DNA from: Epiperipatus broadwayi
Taxonomy: Eukaryota; Onychophora; Udeonychophora; Euonychophora; Peripatidae
Direction of reading: 5' to 3'
DNA length: 64,000 nucleotides
Assembly (NCBI GenBank): GCA_028023455.1
Contig: JAQFVV010012395.1
Span: 8,666,498-8,730,497 of the forward strand
Part shown: positions 36,418-48,914 of the stretch, piece by piece
How positions within the stretch are numbered: the stretch's first letter is position 1
Layout of the letters: each line of letters begins with the position of its first letter
Translations under genes and position numbers: made by a program
Notes under the pieces: model-generated
Database searches by the model: none
Seen by the model: only the letters and a program-made list of their open reading frames with translations
What the model was told of the DNA's origin: nothing

Positions 36418-38283
36418 ATGGAGTCGAAAGACTCGTTGCTTCTAAATCAAATGACAAACGTAAGTGAGCCTACAAATAATTATGTTATGTCTAATAATAA
36501 TTCATTATTTCAAACTGAAGATGTTCAAATTACAATCAATAACCAAAATAAATCGAATAACACAATTCAAACTAGCAATCAAGTGAAACCGCAAGCAAAG
36601 CTAATGAAACCTAGAAAAACGTTCGGCTCTGTTAACGTTCAAACGAGCATGCAAGAGTCTATCAAAAACATGGACAGTTTCCCAGAATTACCGAAAACAA
36701 CTAATAATATTAATGCTAATAACCTTATGCAAGAATCAGACAATAATCAACATTTTTTCAAACAAGATCTAAAGGAAAATCAAATAAAAGAAAATAATTC
36801 GTATGCTAGAGCAGCTAAATCTCATGCCGATAATATTACCAGTAACGTGCAAAATTCAACTGAATACTTAACAGAAGTATTAGGCCTAGAAAATGATAAT
36901 GAAGATGAACAAAATAATGTAAATATAATACCAGATGATACCCAATTAATTACTTCGGAATTATATGCTCAGTACACAAATAATTTTAACCAAACCATAC
37001 CTCAAAGTCTCTTTAGATCGTTCCAAAAATTTCATAGCGAGAAAACGTTAATAATAGCAGTTACAAACACGGAATGCGATTTATTTAAATTTCCTATGGA
37101 TGAATTTTATCAACTTTTGACTGAAAAAAAATTATGGACATTTATTTATAAAATATTATACCATCCTAATAATAGATATTTATGCATAGAATTCCATAAT
37201 AAAACGCAAAGGAATATTTTCAAAAATAATATTAAATTTTTGAACTCAAGAATCCTTTGTTACATCGATATGGAGTGACCCCTATCTCTACAAGGAAGAA
37301 TCAAAAACTGCCACATTGATTTTAATGAAATTGACTTGCAATTAATTCTGTCAAAATACGGGAAAATAACAAACTTTAAATATCTGCTTGATAAAAATGC
37401 AGTTATCCCAGTATTTTTAAATATTGTAACGTTTAGCATAACATTAAACAAGAATGTTACACCTAGTGATATACCAACTGTACATAAAACAGACATCTCA
37501 CCAGTAATCGTCACTTTCAGAGGTTTACCACCCCAGTGCTTTCATTGCAAACAACGATCGCATTTAATACAAGACTGCCCTACCAAAGTATGTCAAAAAT
37601 GCGGATTAAAACACTCAAGAACACATCGTTGCTGGAGCCAATTTAATACAACAAAATATAACGAAAATATCAACATCAAAATAACACCAACTTTAAGTCA
37701 AACAGGAGATAATGATAATACCCAAACAGAGTTACCACAAACCCAGGATTCATCAACCTTGATTATCTCTGAGAAACAATCAATACCAATACACCTGGAT
37801 GTACCAATAATTAGTAACTCAGAACTTGATGATGAGAATATTAGCTCATCCTCATCAAGTGAGCTTGAAGATATTTTTGCGGAAGATTCCATTCCGTTTC
37901 AATTAGTAACAAAAAATAAAAAAATTGCAAAAAGAAAAAAGGGAATTGATGTAACTGAATTGATTCAAGATAATAATAATCAATCTACTGCTATAAAATG
38001 TAAATCACCAGTGAATCATGCTCCAACAAAGCAATCCATTCTGTTTAAAAAGAAAATAAAATCTAATAACTCTGACCTCCAAATAACAGGAACTCCAACG
38101 GACACACACTCGGATAGACAATTGTGTTTAGTTGCTTCCACTTCAACACCACAACAGCAGGTATATTTAGCTGGTGTTGATATCCACAGAAGAACACATA
38201 AGAAAATAAAAGTTAATACTGAACACACATCAGATAATCCTAATGCAAATTATCCTGGACACATTAAACCAAACAAAACTTAG
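36418..38283 (+). pseudogene. LINE ORF1 (gag-like, CCHC knuckles), interrupted by one TGA
   Basis: This is one reading frame of 621 codons broken only by TGA at 37276-37278 (codon 287). The N-terminal ~200 residues are Asn/Gln-rich and low in complexity. Residues ~205-290 (KTLIIAVTNTECDLF, LCIEFHNKTQRN) and the part after the stop (DLQLILSKYGKITNFKYLL) look like RRM-style nucleic-acid-binding folds (inference). A CCHC knuckle C-x2-C-x4-H-x4-C at codons 374-387 (CFHCKQRSHLIQDC) is followed by a second, irregular Cys/His cluster at 392-405. The C-terminus is acidic, then basic. Such proteins bind the LINE RNA and form the RNP. The TGA may be a simple CGA-to-TGA mutation. Confidence 0.78.
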
Positions 38284-38292
38284 TGATATATC

Positions 38293-38829
38293 ATGAATGA
38301 AGAACTATATCCAACCGTTTTTATTTTATTTTTATTTTATCCAATTTGTGTTAAATACTCTGTTGTAATGATTTTTTTGTTAATTTTTATGTTTGGTAGG
38401 GGTTCATTGCTGATTACACTTACCCGGCTAAAATACATATATCACATTAATAATATTATACACACACTACATGACAAACAACCACACATAATTACATCTT
38501 ATACCCGTAAACTAAATAAACATAAACTTTATAATAAACAAACACATATATCTATAAATTATAAACTCACTAATACATTTTTCCTTTTATTATTAAACAT
38601 GCTATATCTATTCTCATTATATACTATACAAAATTATTACCTTCCTTTAACATCCTATCCCACTGTTACATTGGATAGACTGTTCCAGTCTTCATATGAC
38701 TATACTTACTCCATAAAATCTTACTTTCCACTACCAAAATCATTAACAACTACAAACATTATGCATATACAACAAATTACCATAATCATTGTACAATCTA
38801 GAATTACTCATGCTAGTATCAATTACTGA
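38293..38829 (+). CDS. Possible extra ORF between LINE ORF1 and ORF2
   Basis: From ATG 38293, ten bases after the ORF1 stop and in the same frame, 178 codons remain open. The frame overlaps the start of ORF2 by 20 bases. The first ~45 residues are hydrophobic (VFILFLFYPICVKYSVV, then MIFLLIFMFG), suggesting membrane segments. The rest is Tyr/Asn/Thr/Ile-rich. The element's sense strand is poor in G, which lowers TGA and TAG frequency and makes chance frames longer, so coding status is doubtful. No known family is recognised. Confidence 0.3.
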   Translation: MNEELYPTVFILFLFYPICVKYSVVMIFLLIFMFGRGSLLITLTRLKYIYHINNIIHTLHDKQPHIITSYTRKLNKHKLYNKQTHISINYKLTNTFFLLLLNMLYLFSLYTIQNYYLPLTSYPTVTLDRLFQSSYDYTYSIKSYFPLPKSLTTTNIMHIQQITIIIVQSRITHASINY

Positions 38830-41800
38830 AGTTAATGTCAGAGGGATAAACTCACCCCATAGAATGTTTGCCATTACCAGCTGGATTCGGCAATTCACAC
38901 CACATATTCTTTTTTTTACAGAAACCAAATGCTCAGTAAGTTCGCTTTTTAAACCTGAGCAGCATCTTGCCAAGTTTGGATATACCAGATTTTCCACATC
39001 AAACTATTTAGCTGCAGGAATAGGAGTACTCATCAATAGGAATTCTCCATTCCAATCTTTCAACATCTTATATATTGATCAACACATGATTATCATCACT
39101 CTTCATAATGCAGCATGCACAATAAATATTATAGCATTATACTTATATAATCAACCAATACTCATACACCAGCTTATTAACATAATTAATTTAACACTAG
39201 CAACAAATCCACACCCCATACTTCTCTTGGGTGACTTTAATATGTCATACCAAGACTTTACGATGAAATATCTTCATAAAATTAACAAAAGGCTAGAGCT
39301 CAGAAGGTTTCTTTTCATCAAATACAATATCATTTTTCACTAAAAATCATTCATCACTAATAGATCTACTCTTTTACTCTCCTGAATTGCACTTTATAAT
39401 TACACCCTCCCTAAACCCAGTAGCTTTTTCTGACCATCATGCCCTTAATATCGTATTAAATTTAGATATGCAGATACACTCAACACTTTTACTGAACAAT
39501 ACCACCCGTTTATTATTAAAAACAAATGCTCCTGAAGCCATAATATCTAATGCATACATTTATTTTAAAAAAATTGACATACTTTCACTCCAACCAACAG
39601 AAGCTTGGTTTTCCTTCATTAATATTTTAGCTTCTAACATCAAACATTATACTGCAAGAAATCCTTCTCCTACTGCACTTAGCAAAAAATTAGATATACT
39701 GCATATGAAGCTAAAAAGCACACCTACCAGCTCAAATTCAGTTAATACCATAATGTTACTAAAGCAAGAGTTCAAACAGACACAACTTACACTAGCTAAT
39801 TATCTTTCTATTAAAAAAGCCAGAATTTTTTTAAAAAACACCCATGACTGGTCAAGGGCATATATCAAATGGGCATTAGGCTATAACTCTAATATAACCA
39901 CACCCTCATCCATATTAATAAATGATAAAATGATTACCAGAATAAATATGCTTCCACCAATTAAACAATATTTTAAAACTAAATTTCAAAAGCTACCTAT
40001 GCCAATTCTCGCTCCACTTTATTTTGGTATGTCACAAACTATCCTTAATATATCTAAAGAAGACATTACAAATAAATTAAAAACTATTCCAAACAACTCG
40101 CATCCAGGAACACATGCCATTCCGAAATTTTTGCTTGAACACCTTAGCCACTTTACTATTCCCATAATTTACAATATGCTACATTACTTATCAAATCAAA
40201 TTCATAGTATAGAACTACTCTATCCTGTCTCACTAGTGCCCTTTCTAAAAAAACCTTTACTACCCTCCCCTCTCAATAATCTTAGACCTATATCTATGTC
40301 CCCACTAATCATTAAAATAATAGAATACATTATTAAAGATAAAATCCAGCCTCTTATATTACCTACTCTATCTAAATTTCAGTTTGCCAAAAAAGGCTCA
40401 TCCATCCCTGAGGCTCATGTCTTATTTAGGGCACTAACTGATGACATTCGCCATCATAGAAAAGCTGCACCTATTGCAGTACAATTAGATATTGAAGCTG
40501 CCTTTGATTCTGTGCCTATTGAAAAACTCTTAGAAGTGCTTGGTAGTCATGGAATCCCGATTCCAATTATGTATATTTTAGCTAATCTCTTTATAAATAG
40601 AAACATACACATCACCTTAAATGGAAAAATGTCATCAGAATTCACTCCACATAATTCAATTCCCCAAGGTTCACCCCTTAGTGCCCTCCTCTTCATCACC
40701 TACATTAATCCCCTCTTACTTCAAATTGAAACTGAACTACCGGGAATACAAACAATTTTTTTAAACCGTACAATTAATCATATTTCATTCATGGATGACA
40801 TAACTGTTTTTCTTCTTTCACAGAAATTGTTACCAAAACTACATAACATATTAAAAAAATACACAAAAGATTATACTCTAAAATTCAATCCCGAAAAAAT
40901 GGCCACATGGTCCATACTTACTGGCACTCCAATTAAAACAAAAGTTGAAACCCGACCTCATAACTTTCTGGAAATACCCTTCCATCAATCAGTAAATATA
41001 ATGAGAATAAATATACAAAATCAATTAATCATTTCTATACAAAAAATTATTAATTCTCTAACTAAAGCTTATCTTTCAATACACAGCGAGTTATCTCTAA
41101 TTAACATGCTAATCTATCCAAAAATTAATTTCTATTCACCCACCATTAAATTCACAACCTCATTCATTAAGAAAATCAATTCTCTATGTACTAAATTGAT
41201 CTGGAACCAGAAGACAATTTCTATTTGCATTAATAAACTCCAAAAGCATTCAAAATTTAATGGCTTATCTTTGCATTCAATAAATACCTTTTATTATCAA
41301 AAATCCTATAATACACTATTTAAAATCTGCACTAACTTTCAGAATTTTCAGGTTTTCATTCCAATATCTCCTATTGACACACCTCCACCTATTAACAATA
41401 AGTTCATTAATAACCTAATTCAACACATATGTCAATACAAATTACCAGATAATATGTTTACAGCAAAAATTAAGTACTGGGATGCATATCAAAATATGAC
41501 TAACCTAGATCTGCTTCAAACACCAGATAGTACACTTAAACTAACAAACAAATCTTTAATACAAAAATTTAAATTTTGGTATTTAGAACCTAAATACTTA
41601 GACTTCCTCATCAAAATTAACATGGATGCATTGCCAACAAGTGAATTTCTTTTCAATATGAGGAAATATACTAACATTCAACCTATCTGTCCCTTATGTG
41701 GTAGAGAGGATGAAACAATGCAACATTTTTTATATCACTGCAATGCCTTACATATATATAGACAACTGATATCCACACTCATTTATAATTCTAAACCAAT

Positions 41801-42041
41801 ATGTGACATCTTAATAGAAAATATTCAAAAAGGAATATTTCCCAATATAAGGCTGTCCGTCTTTATCATTTTTACTCTCTGGTTCTTAAGATGCCACTTT
41901 GTTTTTAATCCAACATCACGAAAATACAAATCTCTTTTTGAAAATAAAATCCTAAAAATTAAAATGAGAGATCATTCTTTGACCTCAGTGGATATAGTCA
42001 ATGCCACCTGGAGCCTCATAAAATTATCTCCACAATCATAA
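38810..42041 (+). pseudogene. LINE ORF2: endonuclease, reverse transcriptase, C-terminal knuckle; one frameshift
   Basis: The first ATG in frame is 38810. The endonuclease has NVRGINSP, FFTETK and LLLGDFN. At about 39331-39341 the frame shifts by one; the first frame stops at 39343. The reading continues in another frame with SLIDLLFYSP and AFSDHHAL, which completes the endonuclease. An 884-codon open stretch to 42041 follows. RT motifs (numbered from 39387) are LRPISMSP at ~299, motif A QLDIEAAFDS (Asp368), motif B IPQGSPLSALLF at 425 and motif C FMDD at 468-471. FMDD has Met where the RTE in this window has Ala. CPLCGREDETMQHFLYHC near nt 41690-41745 is the C-terminal zinc-knuckle-like motif of the L1/Tx1 group. 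It would nick DNA and prime reverse transcription if intact. Confidence 0.85.
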
Positions 42042-42163
42042 CTCTTAAACAAAATCAGCAATGGACTAAAAAAACTTATAACCATCAATGAATAGCTTAC
42101 TCATTAATTTACATGCCCCAATTTTATTTTCTTCTCTTTATGATTCATGTAATATTTGTTTAC

Positions 42164-42194
<31 letters not shown>

Positions 42195-42296
42195 TATGTA
42201 AATTTTTTTTTAACATGTAATCAGAATATAGAAATTATGTAACATTTTTAATTTGTAATAACAATATAGACATAATAATAAAAAACTTTTTAAAAC

Positions 42297-42323
42297 TAGT
42301 AGTAGTAGTAGTAGTAGCAGTAA

Positions 42324-42385
<62 letters not shown>

Positions 42386-42404
42386 CTAGTAATCATCATC
42401 ATCA
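42297..42404. repeat. AGT microsatellite ending in ATC units
   Basis: About 29 AGT units with a few AGC/AAT variants, then about 5 ATC units. It directly follows the LINE 3' end (ttttaaaact). Confidence 0.95.
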
Positions 42405-42409
42405 TCATT

Positions 42410-45400
42410 CATTTTTCTATTAAAATTCACAAAAAGTCCAAAAATGTATAGTCTATATAAAAGATCTCTATCTTGGTTTTCTTAGATGGTGACATTTCAA
42501 TATTTAAAGCAATTGGATTTTTTTTATCAAGAGAGTAATTTGACCTTGTTGAGGAGTTTACTGTTTTTGCTCTTTTGAAAGGATGATACAAGATTTCTTA
42601 AAACTTCAAGCTTAATTAATCTATAGGAAAATAAACAGCTTAGGCTTTTTTCAGTAATAGTAGGTTTGATCTTATATGTAAGTGAAACACTCTTTTTATT
42701 TTAAATTTTTCAAAAAAAAATTTATTGTAAATAATTACTGCTAAGAATGATAACTCTTTTTCCAAGTATAAATAGAATCTCAGAAAATAGATTGGCATAC
42801 CTTTATAAAAAAAATCAAACAATTGGCACCTTTTCCTACTCTATTATCTTTTCAGCCAGACATTTTTTCAGTTCTACTATTTAAAATACTTCCCATTTCT
42901 TTATGACTGAATGGAATAACTGAGGTTTGCAACAGCTGGATTAAAAGTAAATAAAATTTTTAGTTTCTTAATATACTGACATAATTTCCCATCACAATGA
43001 AGTAAGCATTGTTATAATCATTTTAAAATGACCATTACATGACATATTATCTAATTGCCTTATAGACATTTCATAGTTACATTCACAGCTTTAACATAAT
43101 TTAGAACACCATGGGATTAATAAATATTTTTCAAAATATTTCCAAACAATTTGATACAAAGAAAACTATGAATATTTAATGAAATAAGTTCCCAAAGATA
43201 TGTATCTTTTTTAATATTTGAACTAAATTCACACATATATAAATAACATAATTTAGCTTATTTTAATTAAGATATGGTTTATGATTAAATTCCCTCTTCA
43301 CATTTATTTATAATTTATTTTAATACTTTAATAAAAACACAAAGTATTTATTGACTAAGTAATGAACATCTAAAATGTAAACTTGTGTGAAATAGAATAA
43401 ACTTTTATTTTTGTTTACAAGTAAAATCTGATGTAGAGATATTGTTATAATATGTATAATCTAAATACCATATATCATGTTTCTATTATTACTTTATAGT
43501 GTAATTTTTCATTTTACAATTTTATTTCAAGCATACAACTTTATTATAATTTATTAAATAATGTATTTTTTCTTATGCTTAATTAATTGAAATATTTAGC
43601 TGAGTTAAATAACCTTCATCAGTCTATGTATTCAAACATGCAAGAATGTAAAATTTTGGACTGATGATCACTATTTAATATAATTAAAATTATTCATTTA
43701 AATAGAAAAAAAGCATTATAATTTTTTATAAGATATATATTATTATATTACATCAGTTATTGTAATATATTTGTATCTTTTATTTTTTCTTTGAAATGTA
43801 TTTGATTTCTTCATTTTTTCACTAATTGTTTTTTTAATTTCAGGTGACCAGGATATGACATAATTTATCAGTTTACATCTGATTAAAGTATGTAAACTTT
43901 CATATATAGTATAGATCTCTGTGGATATCCATGTTACCACATTCACAGCTGTTAAAAACAAATTGTTTATGAAGAAAAAATGTTTTATTTCTTCACCTTA
44001 TTGAATGAAATATTAGTTGAGAAAAGTTTGAATCTACACATAGACGATCATTTGTAATAAAACTTTGGCATCCTATTACAAGCTGACTAGTGAACAGTTT
44101 TATTTGACTTATTGGAATTTAAAATGATATATTGTTAATGGTTTTAAACAAGTTATCATTTATTGTTATAATTTTTACATTTTATTTGCTATATTGAGAT
44201 TATCTAATTGGATGATTTACTGATTTATTACCAATTTTATTGACTATATGATTTAAGTCTCATTAAATCATTTATGATTTATTCACTCCTCTTTTTCGAT
44301 AGAGTTTCCATTTCTTGTATTAAGTCTGAGACTCCAGGATTATAATTCCTTGTCTTTGTCCCATGTGATTAGTGTATTAAATCAAAATCAAATGAATAAC
44401 TTAAAAAGAACCAACTATAAAAATCATTAAATAATATGGATTTTTGGCATATTTACATTGTGTAATTTTTTAAACAAATTTTATTTTATCTTTTTCTTCA
44501 TTTTTTCATTTTTTGGTGTGTATTTTATATATATTTGTGTTTAGTTTGAACTTGTTTATTATTAGCAAAGTCTACAATAATCTGAGCTACACTAAGACTA
44601 ATTACCACAAAAGTTAACTTTCTATTGTATATTTCTGTAAATATTTTATAGTATTTTTTAAATAAAAAGAAGCTAATATTATATATTTAGTTATATAAAT
44701 CTACCAATGTGTTTAAGGTAACTTTTATGATCGTTCTTCAAATTATTATCATGTTTATACAGTTTTAGTTTCTAAATTTTTCCAGCTATCTACAATGTAT
44801 TTTATATTTTTTATTTTGTTAGATTTAAAATATTTATTAGATGAAGATTAAAAACAAACGAAAACTTATAACCTGAGTTTTTGACCTAGAACTAATAGTG
44901 TAACTTTAAAAAATTGAATCGGTCTTAATTGAATTTTAAATAAAAGTCACTAAAATATCTCCTCTCCACAAATTATAAATGGCTAAATTTTTGTTCTTAT
45001 TCTTTTCTTTAAAATAATTTTTTAAATCAGGACGTATTCTATTGAATGTTCGATTCCTTTAATTGCAAGAAGTGGCAAATTTTTTGGAGGAGAGGATAAT
45101 GGTGGAAAATCGATTTAAACTATATTGAAAATAAATCATAAAATATTAAAAAATTTAATAATAAAAATCATAATCATTTAAAGTAATACGATATTATATT
45201 TTGTTTTATATTGCTCTGACAGCTTATATCAGATGAAATGACAATATTATATTTATTACCTTGCATTTATTTCCAATTCTATTGTTGATTATGAGTTGAC
45301 CTCCACTTGAGGTTCAAAACTGTTTGAAGTAACTTTCAATAATAATTTTAATGTCAACGTCTTTTCCTAAATTCTATAATTATAAATTTATTTAAACGCA

Positions 45401-46575
45401 CATTATTATATTAAGTAATATTTACTAAGGCTGTAACCTCAGGAATAAGCGTCTGAAAAATACGAAGACAGGGACCTCTACAGGTATTAACCACAAGCTT
45501 ACGCTAGGAAGAAAAGAGGGGAATAGAAATTTATACATGACATTACTTGAAAAATTATGTCTGAAAAACATTTATTAATGTATATATTTATTTTCTCTTT
45601 TATATTTTTGACTCAAAGATCAAAACCATGAGATCAAATGAACATAGTAAGATAATTAATTAGGAGTAAACCAATTAATTAAAAAAAATATAATCAAAAT
45701 ATAAGTAGTTGTAAAATAAATCTTAATAATAATACTTTTTTTTGTTTTAGTTATTAGTGAATAACTTTTAAAATAATTTTAATATTTCAAAATGTGAGAT
45801 TAAAGAAAAAATATTTTATGCAGAATAAAGCAAATGAAATCGGAAAAAAAAAGAGTATATTCAGAAACAATGTAAAAAATATTTAAAAACTCAATGTTTA
45901 CCTTTAAATTAATAATAATATAATATATTATTGGTAAAAAAATATACTTTATTATAATTTTTCATTATCTTAAGAATTTTTATTAGCTTAATGCTACTAT
46001 TTAGAATTATGTTCAAATATGTTGAAGTCGAAATTATTGTCTAAGCTTCTAAGACATTTTTGAAAAGAGAGATTGGCAAAATGCACATCATGGTAAAATT
46101 GTTAGAATTAGCCCAGTTGTTAATTATTTATCATGCAAAGTAAATTAATAAATTTGCCTATTCAAAAAATATTTTCCTTTCTAACAGTTTAAGTATGGAT
46201 TGAATGTAAATTGCACAATTATATATTTTAATTAGTTCAATATTGATTAATTCATGATATTTTGACAAAACTACAGAGTGCACAATTTACGAGTTACGAA
46301 ATAGTTCTCCAAATGAAACACTATTATTCTTATTTATATCGTGTATCATTATATTATAAACTTCCTTATTTTGAAAATCATACCCCCCCCCCCCATAAAA
46401 ACTGTCTAAATATAAGTAGTAATATATTTATTTCAAATTAATCGTTCTTAGTCAAAAAAAAAAAAAAAAACTATGAAAGAGTCTTAATATTTTTTATTAT
46501 ATGTATAATTAAAAAAAATCATAGGTATATTGTCACAGGGTTCCAACAATATATCAATAGCATTTAAATATGATG
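42410..46575. other. AT-rich stretch, no supportable gene
   Basis: No coding sequence is recognisable. A minus frame at 43961-43743 (72 codons) has mixed composition but matches no family I know. A somewhat GC-richer block at 45425-45535 has no open frame. A C13-14 run at 46383-46396 is unusual for this composition. Confidence 0.4.
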
Positions 46576-46581
46576 TAACTG

Positions 46582-46690
46582 TACTTGTTTGTAGTTACAA
46601 CTGGTTAGAGCTTGGATGCTGAATCGAAAAGCAAATTATCCCTATTCAATTCTGGATGAAGACACGACAATTTATAAATGAAATTTGGCC
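46582..46690 (+). other. tRNA-like sequence, possible SINE head
   Basis: 'tagttacaactggttagagc' matches a tRNA D-arm and A box closely, and 'tattcaattctgg' about 45 bp on resembles a B box. The anticodon region is not foldable with confidence. No tail or target-site duplication was found, so this is either a decayed SINE or a tRNA pseudogene. Confidence 0.35.
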
Positions 46691-47379
46691 CTCTAAATTC
46701 TTATATACTTTTTATTATTTTCTATTGTTTAGACAATGTTTTTTGAAAATTTTCCGTAGAGAAGAATTTTAATATTCATGTGTTAAAATAAAGTTAAATT
46801 ACAGTTTACTTCGATCACAGTCTTGGCATGGTATTGTTTAGCTATCTCCACACGCTTTCAGACAGAGCACTGAACTTACATTCATAAATATATACACAAA
46901 AAGGATTTTCAAAAAATGATGAAAAATAATTAAATGATTTGTTACACGAGATTTTATAAAACGATTAAGTGCTGACAACTAATGCATCACCAGAGGACTT
47001 TGAGTTCCAGAATCCGCCAACTTTTCGCTGCATCAAACCTCATAAAGCTTGCAAAAAATGATTTAATTGCGAAAAAAGAGAGGAGTGTGGATTGGTCTTT
47101 GTAAATATATTCTTATACATATTTTTGTTGGATAATAAAGCATTAAAAAAACTTAAAATGAAAACAATTTTTCAGTTCTATAAAAAAGAAAAAAAATTGT
47201 ATTCCAAAATATTTTTTTTAATTAAAGAGATTTTGATTTTAAAAATATTATATCTTATATATGGTCTCTCTTATTTAAATAAATAAGCATTCGTTAATAA
47301 AATTAAAAAAAATAACTTTAACATTTATATAAAAACAATTCCGATACCAAGTTTTGTAACTACAGAGCCTGACTAAACT

Positions 47380-47781
47380 AAAACAGGCAAAACTCTCTAT
47401 ATGTATTGCCATTCAGTGCAAGTCAGAGTAATCAATGGATGCCAGAAGGCTTGTGCATAAAATCCCCATCCAGTGCCTACTCATCCAATATACCAGAGTA
47501 GTTTCTGGCTTGTGGCCTTCGTCAGTGAGTAACCTTGGATCTGAGAGTACTGCACTTGACTTGTGACTTTCGTCAGTGAGGAGCCTTGGATATGAGAGCA
47601 CTGATGCAGTGCTCTTGGATTCAAGGCTCTTCACTGATGAGAGGCCATAAGTCAGAAACTAGTCTGGGGGTATTGCATGAGTAGGCACTAGATGAGGATT
47701 TTATGCACAAGCCTTCTGGCATTCATTGATTATTCTGGCTTGGCCTGAGTGGCAATACATATAGAGAGTTTTGCCTGTTTT
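47380..47781. mobile_element. 402 bp foldback MITE with internal repeats
   Basis: The ends 'aaaacaggcaaaactctcta' and its complement at 47781 pair. Pairing continues inward for well over 100 bp per side with mismatches: 'ccagaaggcttgtgcataaa' near 47442 against its complement near 47705. The left half also has a direct repeat ('cttcgtcagtgag' followed by 'gccttggat' or 'accttggat') near 47515 and 47567, and an inverted version near 47620. The terminal 'gcaaaactctc' links it to the 93 bp foldback at 33045. It has no coding capacity. Confidence 0.75.
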
Positions 47782-47789
47782 GATAACAG

Positions 47790-48900
47790 TTAAGAGCAAG
47801 CATTAGTAATGGTGATCATGCAATATTTATTGGCTTAGAGCCAGACTAAGTAAGTCATTTTCAAATGTTGGGTAGAAAAAACATATGCTCAATAAAATGT
47901 TTTATTAATATCAACATAAAATTTTTGGATTAGAAGTTTTCTTTTCTCACAAGAAATTTTTTACACTAGACAAAAAATAAACTTTGGAGAAATGGAATGG
48001 ATTTCTATTGGCTAAGAAGTTAAACAGAGTTGTATTTTTCTATTCTAACTACTTTATTTATATACCGAAATAAGTAATGAGGAAAAGTAGATTGGACAAA
48101 GACAAATTCAAATTTAAAATTGGGGAATGAAATATTACATTTGTAAATGAAAATATAGAAGAAATCAAAACTCTCATAAAAAAAATTAAAAAAAAAAAAA
48201 ACTCAAGAAAATAGTAATATATGTTTATGGATAAATATGAAGTCAAAAATTCTTTAATTAGTGCCAAATTCAAAATAAATGATAGAAAACTTTTGCATAT
48301 TTGAATCATTCAGCTGCAATAAAAAAGTCCAAAATGCAATATTTGCTGCAGACTGATTTTGGCAGATATAGAAATGATACACTTGGAAATTTATTTTTGG
48401 AATCTATATTTAAAAATGAAAATCAAAATTGTTCAAGCTATATTTTGTAACATTTTATATCAATAGAAAAGTTGAACATGGTATAACAGGCATAAAAGTA
48501 AATAACATGATTTTGAACTGTAGTGTTGGTAAAGATTATAGAGAGTTTAATGCACAGCAAATGAGACAGATCATTAATCAAATTATAGTTAAATTCTCAT
48601 TTGAGATTCAAATGGCCAGGTAAAATTGTTCAGTTTTGTTCTAGACATAAAGTGAACTAATTTACAAAAAAAGTGTATCTATATATCCCATAAAAGTTAT
48701 TGACAAAAAATGTGATGATAACTGATATTGAAGTAAATAGATTTCAACATCATAAACTATTAACCGATCTCAGATGAAAGGAATCAATGTAGACTTGATT
48801 TGATACCAAAGAATAATAAGAAAAACAATATACATAATTTAGTTTTTCAAGTTTTTTTTTTTAAAAAAAAAAAACATTTAGTGAAACTTATTTTACAACA
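47790..48900. other. AT-rich stretch, no gene seen
   Basis: Short frames only; the 83-codon minus frame at 48309-48058 is low-complexity. No repeat structure was found. Confidence 0.45.
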
Positions 48901-48914
48901 TATTTTTTAATTAT

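Larger units (their letters stand above)
36210..42296 (+). mobile_element. Nearly complete Tx1/L1-like LINE inside a trinucleotide repeat
   Basis: The order is 5' UTR (36210-36417), gag-like ORF1, a ~530 bp inter-ORF region, ORF2 (endonuclease, RT, Cys/His knuckle), and a 255 bp 3' UTR. The 3' UTR has a TA run at about 42163-42186 and an A-rich end, then AGT repeat. The NVRGINSPHR start of the endonuclease and the CPLCG...H...C knuckle at the ORF2 end are typical of the L1/Tx1 group (established knowledge). Only two coding lesions are visible: a TGA in ORF1 and a frameshift in ORF2. AGT repeat flanks both ends in the same orientation. Confidence 0.82.

Noticed and set aside
43743-43961. 72-codon minus-strand frame as a gene
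   Set aside because: Residue mix is plausible in places, but no motif, splice site or neighbouring exon supports it.
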